64,000 nt of DNA from Diogma glabrata (Eukaryota > Arthropoda > Insecta > Diptera > Cylindrotomidae): contig CAVNZG010000994.1 of the NCBI GenBank assembly GCA_963693315.1, positions 1 to 64,000 of the forward strand. The letters are read 5' to 3'. Both the position numbers and the translations under genes were made by a program. Shown in pieces: positions 24,062 through 32,800 of the stretch. Positions within the stretch are counted from its first letter, which is position 1, and every line of letters starts with the position of its first letter. The notes beneath the pieces were generated by a model. The model was not told the DNA's origin and did no database searches. It saw only the letters and a program-made list of their open reading frames with translations.

Positions 24062-24988
24062 TTTTTTAAAATGTAATACAATTTTTGTAGGAATACTACT
24101 TGTTGCAAAATTAATTTTGCTACTATATTTATCACAGATTAGAATAGAAATATTATCAAAAAAATTTTTCTCAACAGCAAAATATTGTATATTTAAAATT
24201 TCTTTTTCCATTACTTCAAATGCATTTTTTGTGTTTATCGTTCTTAAACATCTCACCGTGCTATCACCCACCATATTTGGTTCAATAATATCGGTATAGA
24301 CAAAAAGCATTTCTGGTTTAATTACGGGTGTCATAGGTAAATATTGCAGAAATGTTTTAAATAAATCTAAGAGTCTTGACTTATGCTTTTTAAAATCTTT
24401 AATTTTTACAGTTATCTGATCAAAACATGATTTCAGTAACTCTTCGAGTGAGTAGCTATGATCTGCCTTTAATTTTAGCTCAAGTGGTGGTTGATTTATA
24501 CATATTTTAATAAATTCATTTGTTTCAGGTAGTTGTTTTTCTAATGATGTTGATGAAGGTGCAGCCACGTAATTGGAATCCAAAGATATAAAATCATATA
24601 TCCCCCAAATTAGTTCACGCTCAACCTCTTTTCTTGAGTAGCCATCAAACGGGTGTATATTCTGAATAAGAGTTGGTAACAAAAAAGATTTCCAATCACA
24701 CAAATATTCATCCGTGTTATGTGGAATGTACGTCGTCCCAATTCCAACCAAGTGTTCGGAATTACCTCCTATAAAAACTTTTGTACCAATGTGCCAGTTT
24801 TTTCCGTATTTATTTGGTTGAAAATCGTTTAAGTAAATCTCCGACAGACCAACTTTCCAGTTTGTACCGTTGATTGGTTTATGTAAATTATTTGTAAAAG
24901 CTGATAAAGTATTATCAGGATAGTAATTCATTGAGTTATCACTGAGTAAAGTAACATAAAATTCATCTTTTAGGTGTATATCGCCCAT
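24050..24988 (-). CDS. Minor capsid (penton-like) protein PX
   Basis: The 312-aa protein matches the PX family (single jelly-roll, capsid vertex). Visible hallmarks are FYVTLLSDNS and YPDNTLSAFTNNL near the N-terminus, NWKVGLSEI at about residues 42-50, FVYTDIIEPNMVGDS in the C-terminal third, and PTKIVLHFKK at the end. The start overlaps the upstream gene by 19 bp. The frame is intact. Confidence 0.88.
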   Translation of the reverse strand: MGDIHLKDEFYVTLLSDNSMNYYPDNTLSAFTNNLHKPINGTNWKVGLSEIYLNDFQPNKYGKNWHIGTKVFIGGNSEHLVGIGTTYIPHNTDEYLCDWKSFLLPTLIQNIHPFDGYSRKEVERELIWGIYDFISLDSNYVAAPSSTSLEKQLPETNEFIKICINQPPLELKLKADHSYSLEELLKSCFDQITVKIKDFKKHKSRLLDLFKTFLQYLPMTPVIKPEMLFVYTDIIEPNMVGDSTVRCLRTINTKNAFEVMEKEILNIQYFAVEKNFFDNISILICDKYSSKINFATSSIPTKIVLHFKKVYK

Positions 24989-25698
24989 GTTTTCTTACGT
25001 TTTGGAAAATTAATTTTTGTTTGACTGTCACCCGCTTTAGCTGGTCGTAAAATTCGTTTTGTAGGTGTTGTAAATTTCTCGCTATTTATATGCTTTTCTT
25101 TCTTTTCGGGTGGACTGTCAAGAGGAACCGTTATAACGTCTCCAGACTCGGTTTCAAATGTTTGATAATTTTGATTTGGAGTTAATTTTCGTTTTCTTAA
25201 ACGCTCACCAATTGATGTGGCAGATAGTGCTTTTGCGAAAATTTTGTCTTGAACGTCTTCATCAAGTTCACTGTCAGACTGTGTTGTTTCTTTAAAAATA
25301 TTTTCCTGGACGCGTTTATCAAATACTTCATCATCTTCATTCTCATATATTTCTTCTTCAGGAAACTGCATTTCAAAATTTCTTTTACCGACAACATCTG
25401 TTTGAGTGTCTGTCGCTCTAAATATGGGTTTTGTACGGAAACGTGTTTGGGTACTTTTAGGTTCCATGATTTTAATTTTTTTCTCTTCAATTTTAGATAA
25501 CAATCTTTTTTTGTTTCTAATTTTAAATAGGTTCTGACGATACAAATACCACTTCTGAATATCGGACAAATTTTTGTTTAATAAAATGTTTTTCATCTTT
25601 TTATCCAACTGGTTGAGTTCAACGTCTGAATTTTGCTTTAGTTTTTCATATATTTCAGGTTTTAATATTATCATTTTGTTAAATGTTGTATTATTCAT
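24970..25698 (-). CDS. Conserved Maverick protein, helical head and disordered tail
   Basis: The 242-aa protein has an N-terminal region of about 80 residues that is helical and charged (LKPEIYEKLKQN, NLSDIQKWYLYRQNL), like an uncharacterised protein often found next to PX in Mavericks. Residues 85-242 are acidic then Lys-rich and probably disordered. It overlaps the next gene upstream by 4 bp and PX by 19 bp. The start may be Met9. Its role is unknown; a scaffold or core protein is a guess. Confidence 0.75.
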   Translation of the reverse strand: MNNTTFNKMIILKPEIYEKLKQNSDVELNQLDKKMKNILLNKNLSDIQKWYLYRQNLFKIRNKKRLLSKIEEKKIKIMEPKSTQTRFRTKPIFRATDTQTDVVGKRNFEMQFPEEEIYENEDDEVFDKRVQENIFKETTQSDSELDEDVQDKIFAKALSATSIGERLRKRKLTPNQNYQTFETESGDVITVPLDSPPEKKEKHINSEKFTTPTKRILRPAKAGDSQTKINFPKRKKTWAIYT

Positions 25699-26018
25699 TT
25701 TATAAAATGACCAATCACCCCTGATAAAACTGCACCGAGAAGAGCAGGTAAAAATCCACCACGTTGAATTATAATTTTTCTTTTACTAGTGAGCGACTTC
25801 TTACGGCAAATGAGTGATCTCAAGTCCTTTTTATACTTTTTTAGTTGATTGGTTGCTCTTTTATTTAAATGACAGTTACCTTTTAAAATATTTAACGCAA
25901 TTTCACAGATCGTTTTAATTACATTCGGCTCACATTGTTTTATTATAACTTTTTGAAATTTTCTCTTAGAATTTTTTAACAGGTGCAATATATGACGGTT
26001 GGTTTGTAATCGTTTCAT
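25695..26018 (-). CDS. Basic core-like protein with hydrophobic C-terminus
   Basis: About 107 aa from Met at 26,018. An open frame extends to 26,084, but that part lies inside the ATPase gene and looks unconserved. The protein is strongly basic (RHILHLLKNSKRKF, KRATNQLKKYKKDL) and ends in a Gly-rich hydrophobic tail (GGFLPALLGAVLSGVIGHF). Proteins of this plan are common in Mavericks. DNA condensation or membrane association is inferred from composition. It overlaps the ATPase end by 53 bp. Confidence 0.75.
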   Translation of the reverse strand: MKRLQTNRHILHLLKNSKRKFQKVIIKQCEPNVIKTICEIALNILKGNCHLNKRATNQLKKYKKDLRSLICRKKSLTSKRKIIIQRGGFLPALLGAVLSGVIGHFIK

Positions 26019-26640
26019 ATTCCTCACCAAATTGCTCCAATTGCTCTTTTGTACAAAAACAAAAATTTTTTCCAAATATGTCACTTCTTAATCTAAATAT
26101 ATCATTAATATCTTGAGTAAGGTCTATTAAAATGTAACCATATGGTAAGGTAGTTACTTCATTATATACTTTCTCAAATTCGTTGACCTGTTTTGGGTAT
26201 ATTTGACGAGCTAAAGGCAGTATTTGGGATTTATCTCTAGGGTTTTTGAAAAGCACTAAATATTTACAATTTAATGAAATATCTCTTGAAAATTTTCCCT
26301 GGTGAAAAACGTTTTGAGTTACAAATATTACAGATAAATTTCTATGGTGCGAACCTCTAGTAAATAATTCGCACACAATCTTGTCGTGAGAATTTAACAT
26401 CATATCATCTACTATAATTAACAGTGGATCTTGATTATCACAAAAATCTGGAATAGTATTATAATGTTCAAGTCCTTTGATATTTTTCGGGACGGCTTCT
26501 TTATCGGGGTTACACCAAATAATCTTCTCAATTGGAGGTTGAATATATTTGTTTTTTTGTTTTATTAAATTAAAAATAAAAGTCGATTTCCCACAACAAG
26601 ACGGCCCGGCAACCATCATAGTAAACGGATGAAAAAACAT
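25966..26640 (-). CDS. FtsK/HerA-type genome-packaging ATPase
   Basis: The 224-aa protein has a Walker A motif at residues 11-20 (AGPSCCGKST) and Walker B at 73-80 (LLIIVDDM), followed by a sensor region with IFVTQNVF. It belongs to the A32-like packaging ATPases of Mavericks and large DNA viruses and would drive genome entry into capsids. It is the most upstream gene of the minus-strand cluster and diverges from the gene at 26,755. The frame is intact. Confidence 0.92.
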   Translation of the reverse strand: MFFHPFTMMVAGPSCCGKSTFIFNLIKQKNKYIQPPIEKIIWCNPDKEAVPKNIKGLEHYNTIPDFCDNQDPLLIIVDDMMLNSHDKIVCELFTRGSHHRNLSVIFVTQNVFHQGKFSRDISLNCKYLVLFKNPRDKSQILPLARQIYPKQVNEFEKVYNEVTTLPYGYILIDLTQDINDIFRLRSDIFGKNFCFCTKEQLEQFGEEYETITNQPSYIAPVKKF

Positions 26641-26700
26641 GGTTTGCCGAAGAGTATCTATCTAACTATACAAATCTATATGTATACAAAACAGAGGTCG

Positions 26701-26710
26701 AGTATAAAAT
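26701..26710 (+). promoter_or_regulatory. TATA box for the 26,755 gene pair
   Basis: AGTATAAAAT lies about 45 bp upstream of ATG 26,755. A second TATA-like stretch, TTATATAG, lies at about 26,740 but is too close to the start to be the main box. Confidence 0.5.
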
Positions 26711-26754
26711 TAATCTTGGAAAATTGGACAGACAGTCTCTTATATAGTCTCACA

Positions 26755-27237
26755 ATGGCCAAACGTGTTTTCATAGTTGATCTCCAATTTCTAAGAGGAA
26801 ACGATAAACAATATTTTGTCAAAGAACTCGCTCTACTTGAAAAAGGAAGTTTGATTCCTATCGTTTATCATTTCAAACCACCTTACCACGAAGAAGAACT
26901 AGGTCAAGCAGCACAATATAGCAACCGATATTGCGGCAATAAAATAAATGGACTTAATTGGAATGGCGGATGCATTGACTATGTGGATATAAAATCAATT
27001 ATTAAATACTATTTAGAACAAGCTGAAAAAATTTATGTAAAAGGCGAACAAAAAAAATTTTTCCTTGAAAAGTATATTGAGAGTTTTAAAATAGAAAATC
27101 TTGCCATACCGTCGTTATTAAAGATTGAAAATTTTAAATCAATGTGTCCGATACATCTTTCAAATAATCATTTTAGATGTGCTGTAAAAAACTGTCTTAA
27201 CATTTATATGCATCTTCGGAAGGAAAAAGTACTATAA
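26755..27237 (+). CDS. Conserved Maverick protein, possible RNase H-like fold with Cys/His tail
   Basis: The protein is 160 aa. The open frame extends upstream to 26,629, but the conserved part and the TATA spacing favour ATG 26,755. It starts with a strand and conserved acid (FIVDLQFLRG), then has GLNWNGGCIDY in the middle and a C-terminal Cys/His cluster (CPIHLSNNHFRCA-KNC) that could bind metal. Related ORFs occur in Mavericks and in scattered insect genes, without known function as far as I know. A shorter relative is at 21,890-22,225. Its TAA overlaps the next gene's ATG (TAATG), suggesting coupled translation. Confidence 0.75.
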   Translation: MAKRVFIVDLQFLRGNDKQYFVKELALLEKGSLIPIVYHFKPPYHEEELGQAAQYSNRYCGNKINGLNWNGGCIDYVDIKSIIKYYLEQAEKIYVKGEQKKFFLEKYIESFKIENLAIPSLLKIENFKSMCPIHLSNNHFRCAVKNCLNIYMHLRKEKVL

Positions 27238-27461
27238 TGTTAAAAACAAAAAAAGTTACCTTTAACAATAAATTAGATCTTTACGTTATGTATGTGTGGG
27301 ATTATGCATATAGAGTAGCTCGACAGGGAAAATATGAAGAATATGCACGAGATCGAGATAGATTTCATAGACGAATAAAAAATATTGAACCTATTATCTC
27401 TGCAGTTCTAAAAAAACCTCATAGAGAAAAAGTTTTTAATAAATTAATAAGGGTTGGTTAA
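27237..27461 (+). CDS. GADD34/CReP (PPP1R15)-like eIF2-alpha phosphatase regulator
   Basis: The 74-aa protein carries the two hallmarks of the PPP1R15 C-terminal domain in the right order. A PP1-docking RVxF-type motif, KVTF, is at residues 6-9. A conserved block, ARQGKYEEYARDRDRFHRRI, is at residues 28-47, followed by an acidic/Ile stretch and PHREKVFNKL at residues 61-70. Cellular GADD34 and CReP, and the viral proteins DP71L (African swine fever virus) and ICP34.5 (herpes simplex virus), use this domain to bring PP1 to eIF2-alpha and keep translation running. One usual Trp is Tyr33 here. The frame is intact and the start overlaps the previous stop. The family call rests on motif recognition, not a search. 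Confidence 0.8.
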   Translation: MLKTKKVTFNNKLDLYVMYVWDYAYRVARQGKYEEYARDRDRFHRRIKNIEPIISAVLKKPHREKVFNKLIRVG

Positions 27462-27479
27462 CCCAATAAAATTAATGTA

Positions 27480-28253
27480 CATAAAATCATGTAATAGTTT
27501 TATTTTAGTTTTAAAACAAAAATGTAAAAAGAAAAATGAATAAAAACACGTGACAAATTGTTTTATCTGTCATTTGTACCATTATTTTATTGTTTTAATT
27601 TTAAATTTGAACTCACATTTGAACTAATCTAGTCTATCTGACATGCTTCCTAGGCCTTTAGCAACAACAATAAACCCACAATAACAACAAACAACAATTA
27701 ACCACTAACCTACACTTTAAATCGAGAAATTACCAATACAGACAACCAGAACTAGGTCAAATACTAACCTAGTTTACCTGACGACCTTCCAAGGCCTTTA
27801 GCAACCGGCTTGGGACACACACAACAACAACAAACCACAATAAACCAATAACCTACATTCTAATTCCAATACAGGAAACTAAAACTAGGTCAAATATTAA
27901 CCTAGTCTACTGTATAAGGTCGTAGCCTTTCATGGCAATTATAAAAACAGGTTTTGGTTCCCTAAACCACTAACCTACACTTTAAATCGAGAAATTACCA
28001 ATACAGACAACCAGAACTAGGTCAAATACTAACCTAGTTTACCTGACGACCTTCCAAGGCCTTTAGCAACCGGCTTGGGACACACACAACAACAACAAAC
28101 CACAATAAACCAATAACCTACATTCTAATTCCAATACAGGAAACTAAAACTAGGTCAAATATTAACCTAGTCTACTATATAAGGTCGTAGCCTTTCATGG
28201 CAATTATAAAAACAGGTTTTGGTTCCCCATGCTCAACTCCCGGGAGCTCTACT
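27480..28253 (-). repeat. Maverick right terminal inverted repeat, with internal duplication
   Basis: Reverse complement of the left repeat but about 300 bp longer. A segment of roughly 285 bp, from the GGTTCC block to the AAGTGTAGGTTAGTGG block, occurs twice in tandem (about 27,670-27,962 and 27,963-28,237). The copies differ slightly (TATACAGTAG versus TATATAGTAG). Confidence 0.9.
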
Positions 28254-28282
28254 CATCTTTGGTAGTCACCATTTTGCAAAAA

Positions 28283-29760
28283 TTATCTGGGAATCGGATG
28301 CATTATGTATTTTCTTGCAATTGAATTTTTCCGTTGCCGATTTTGAGAAATTATTCGCCATAGGTGTGATTCTTTCAAGCATACGTTAATTTTATCCGCG
28401 TATGTGGCACATGCAATGATCGGTAATGTATGTCTGAAATCAGCGGTCAGTAGCAGTAAAGCACCACCAAAAAGTCTGGTACTATTATTGAAATTTTCCA
28501 GCGTTCTATCGAGAGGCCATAAAGCATTCATCCCAGATAATTTTGCATTTTTCAAAACATCAGCCAAGCCTAAATGTTTCTTTATGTTACACATTGCTTC
28601 TAGAATTTGTATGAATGTTCAATGGTAGCTTGAGTGCAGAATTCCCAGTTCACAAACCATCAATCAAGGTTGCTGGCAATGCCTGATGAAGCAATTGCCA
28701 AGGCAATATGATTTTGTGATCGAATGCGCGCAAGTACTATTAAGATAAGGAATGTTTTGCCAATGCCACCTGCTCCGTCCAAAAATAAAAATCCACATTG
28801 CTACCTGCAATTGACAAATGAATTTGTTCATGCACTCAAAAAAAAACTAAGTAAATCTTACAAATTTTTTATAAATATACAACTCACAAAATTTTTTGTA
28901 AGTTTACCAAAAATATTGTAGATTACAAAAAAAATTATTTGAAAAAAGCAAAAAATTTATTTTTCTCCGATAGACAGCAAATATAAATTTTGCAGACTTA
29001 TTTCAGTCAGCAAAGTGGCACTTTTCCTGCCTAGGCAGCAAAGCAAGTACTTTGCTGTCTAGGCAGCAAGATAATTAGACTTCATAGAAATAAACAGATA
29101 TTGCGATTAAAAAAAAAATTTTTTTAATCGATTTTTTTTTTCATTTTTAAAATTTTGCTTTATTTTTAAAGTAATAATTATTAAATTACATATCATTGTA
29201 ATTAATCGGAGAAAAAATTATATGTTCAACTCGGCAGCAAGGTAGATTGACTGCCTTGGCTGAATTCCTAGCCTCGCTCGCTCGGCTATGAACTATCAGC
29301 CGCGGCAGTCAATCTACTACTTTGCTGCCTAGTTAAACAAATAACTATTGATTTACAAATTATTTTTGGATTTGAAGGAAAAAAAATATTGTTTTATCAA
29401 AAAATTTTGTGTGTTGTATGTTTATAAAAATTTTGTAAAAGTGATTTTTATTTTTTTGAGTGTATATTTTTTTTTTGCTCAACAGTGAGCAGTTGCTCAT
29501 TATTATCAACAAAAGTAGCCGGCAAAAAGGTTGTATCGTACTGTTGTTCACGTTGAACATCGCTGTTAATGATTTCTACTGCTGGGCGGTTTGGCGAGGA
29601 CATGCCAAAAGGTATATTTGTGGTATATTTGAAAGGAGAATACAAATATCCTGAATCTTTATTAATACGTTGTTATATATTTCTGGCGAAAAATCGATGT
29701 TTGGATCTTGATGAGTAACGCGAATGCTATGTGGAATGTCCTCACTCATCGAATCTTAAA
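28283..29760 (-). pseudogene. Helitron Rep/helicase remnant (PIF1-like helicase part)
   Basis: From right to left: an N-terminal helicase segment at about 29,470-29,760 (VQREQQYDTTF, QLLTVEQKKNI); Walker A GGAGGIGKTF-like sequence at about 28,745-28,790; a following ALAIASSGIA stretch; and LLLTADFRHTLPIIACATYADKINVCL at 28,283-28,594, which matches the GDFRQ(T)LPV region of PIF1-type helicases. Frames change and stops occur (for example a TAG just before the Walker A strand), and a 630-bp element splits it. It abuts the right end of the Maverick. The Rep nuclease part is not seen. Confidence 0.85.
28833..29462. mobile_element. 630-bp inverted-repeat (MITE-like) element in the helicase
   Basis: The ends CACTCAAAAAAA and TTTTTTTGAGTG start imperfect inverted repeats of about 65-70 bp. 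Inside are two further palindromes: a GCCTAG-CAGCAAAG hairpin at about 29,030-29,068, and GCAGCAAGGTAGATTGACTG paired with CAGTCAATCTACTACTTTGCTGC between about 29,232 and 29,335. It has no ORF. The flanks (TG/TG) give no firm target duplication. Helicase homology resumes on both sides, so this is an insertion. Confidence 0.75.
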
Positions 29761-29791
29761 AAAAAACAGCTGCTCGGGAGACCCCCACAAC

Positions 29792-29851
29792 CTATTGGGT
29801 AGATTGAAGAAAGGGTTAGAGGTTGAACCCTTTCTTCAATCTACCCAATAG
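29792..29851. repeat. Perfect 26-bp hairpin
   Basis: Arms 29,792-29,817 and 29,826-29,851 (CTATTGGGTAGATTGAAGAA...) are perfect inverted repeats around an 8-base loop. Confidence 0.9.
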
Positions 29852-32800
29852 CTTATAAAATATTTCTCAACTCTTTCGTATTAACTTTTATCAACGTTTG
29901 TTCATGAAAATTGATTTGTAACTGTAAACTATAGCAGGGATAAACACTTTAAACAAATTATAAAAAATTTTATTAGCCGAAAGTTTCTAAACCATTCTCA
30001 GATCATACTTTATGGCACACATGCAATTTCATTCAAATCAATTGAATACAGACGTTTATAGGAGTAGTTCAGTCACTAACAAACGGACAAAGGCAATATA
30101 TATTTTTTACAAATATGAAATCAATACATCAAAGTTTTTTTAAATATGATTTTGTACGTAATAAATTTTCTGAAATTATTTTTATTGATTTTAATTCATT
30201 AACTTGAACACAGCCATCATGCTGTTTGAACAAATTCATAATCTCATGTTGTTACTTTATTGCCGCCGTAAAAATATGGAAAGAGAATAGCGACACTTTA
30301 CTGCTGCCGTAAAAATATGAAAGTTACTTTACTGCCGCCGTAAAAAGAGGCCTTCTTCTAAGGCAATAAAGTTAAATTTTACAGCTGTTTGCTGAAAAAT
30401 GTTATTTAATGTGAAAAAAATTTAACAATATTTGTAATAAAAAAATAGAATATGCTCTGTGCAGAGACGATTTAATAGTTATTTATGTATCAAGGGAATT
30501 AAGTATAAGGATGTTAATTACCAAGGGAAACGTTTACTACCCGAGGGCCTCTGGCCCGAGGGTTAGTAAGTTTCACAAGGTTATTGACATCTAATAATTC
30601 ACGTGATACATAAATAATTTTTTGTACGAGTAAACCGTAAAATTCACTTTTGCGATTCAAAACTTGTACATAAAGCAGGCCTTTTTTTCCTATTGAAATA
30701 ACAATGCTAAAAGTGAATTAACAATGCCTAAAATTGAAATAACAATGCCTAAAGTTATTATATTACTATTATTTCGAAAAACCACTTCGATAATAGTACA
30801 TTATGATGCTAGGACGTAAAGCTAAAGATTTTGGACTGGTGTAGAGTTTGCACCCACATTAAGTCCAAAATAGCTTACGTCCGTGCATCATATACTATTT
30901 TAAATTCGCCGCAAGCAAAATATTTTAAAAAAAATTAATTATTCTAATTCAAAATTATAAATTTGCATAAATTTTAAAACAAAAATATGTGAACAAGTAA
31001 CCTTTGACAAAATATTTGTTATTTTTTCCAAATTATTGTGTAACTATGACAACAAATGATAACAACTATTTTAATTGGATAATGAAATTTTGAATTTAGG
31101 GTTGCTTTGATAAAAAATTTTATTTTTCATAGAATTTAAACAAATAAAAATGCTTTTTACTTTTATGGACGTATCTATGACAACAAAATAAATAGTTAAA
31201 AAGTGACACTTTAAGGCCGCAAGTCACAGTAATAAAGTAACACTTTAATATATAGGCGAATAAAAAATAATTTTCGAAAAAATTTGTGTAAATAAATATA
31301 TGTAATTTTATTTATGCAAATAATACAGAATCTTACTCGTACAAAAAATCTTGTATGCAATTCAGGCATAAAGTATCTCTTTTGCTTTCGAGCGATTGTT
31401 TCTTTTGGCTAACGCCTCGAGCAACAATTTCACACAGCGGAAAAGACATACTTTATGCCCTTAATACAAATAGTTATTATTTTTTACTATCTAAAATATT
31501 TATTAAACTAAAACATTTATTCTTATCAAGTATTTGATAGCATGATTTTGCGTTTTCATTCACTTCAAATTGTATTGCTAGGGTATTGTTATTCGTTACT
31601 ATGACTTCATGTAAATAATGTTGTTTATAAATAAACAAAACAAAAATTTATAATGAAAACTAGGTCTATTATGAATCCATAATTCCCTCTTATAATTCCC
31701 TTGGGAATTAGGAATGTCATTATTATTTCGGTAACTAAGGTCTAAACGACTTATAATAAATCAGTAAAACATAAAAATTTTTACTTTTTGTCTACACTCG
31801 GTACGTACAATCCAAAAAAAATACACTATTAAATTTTTCATCACAATCACGGTTTGAATAAAAAATGAAAAAAAAAAATTGAAAAAGAAATAATTTTCTA
31901 TTTTCCAGTAAACGTTGAAAATAACATTTTCATAATTTACTTATTGAACAATGAAAACCATTCAATTTTTTTTATTTTCATAAGCAAATTAAGTTTGTTT
32001 TCTATTATTGTAAACAAAAAACCACAAGTGCAATTGACATCAACAACTTGTTAAGGGTTATAATATTAGTGTCGAGTACATATTGTAATATTTAATAACA
32101 TTTTAATGAAACTACAATCAAAATTAACAGATTTGACGCGGCTTATTTCTGTATTGTGGTTAACATAACATTCTAAAATTCTAAAATAAATAAAGTGCTC
32201 TTTCAAATGACACCCCGCTTGACCACATTTTAAATAGTGTTTTTACCCCTCCTCATTTCCACCGCCTTAATAAATCTAATTATGAGGATATGACACTTTT
32301 ATATATTTTTTATTAAAAACGCACTAATTTTTCTATCATTCCAAAAACATTTGAAAATTTTCGATCAGTTAGGTTCGGAGCTAATCGAGGTAAGAAAACA
32401 CGAAAAAAACGTAATTATTCAAAATTATACAAAAAATGGTGAGGTGTAAAATTCCAAAATAAATTTTTAAGGAATACTGAAATGAAGCCCTTTCATATAC
32501 CCTACTTGAATCTATAAAAAAATGTATTTTCTCAAAGGTCTCACATGGTACCCCTGTAAACCAAACGAAAACCACTTTAGTCTTATTTGTATCCGTCATT
32601 TCATGTGGACAGATTAGTTTTATACGCACATCAAATTTCAAGTCCATAGCATTTAGTTTACGAAATAATCGATATAATGTGAAAAACTCGTTTTACTCTC
32701 ACCAATAAATAGTCTGCCGTATACAAAAACCCTAAACGTTCATAACGTTCATAACGGAACCCCCTACGTTCATAAGCAAATTTAAAAATACTCGTAACTT

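Larger units (their letters stand above)
12996..28253. mobile_element. Maverick/Polinton, near-complete, 15.3 kb
   Basis: Bounded by long terminal inverted repeats beginning AGTAGAGCTCCCGGGAG, with the AG start typical of Mavericks. It carries the full diagnostic set: protein-primed PolB, retroviral-like integrase, adenain-like protease, FtsK/HerA-type packaging ATPase, major capsid protein and penton-like minor capsid protein, plus accessory genes. Only the PolB N-terminus shows a break. The expected 6-bp target duplication is absent: ACTATA flanks the left end and CATCTT the right. Confidence 0.95.

Noticed and set aside
12996..28259. A 6-bp target site duplication for the Maverick
   Set aside because: The bases next to the two termini (ACTATA and CATCTT) do not match.
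32381..32647. 88-codon minus-strand ORF
   Set aside because: Composition and position fit repeat debris; no motif, no start context, no partner feature.
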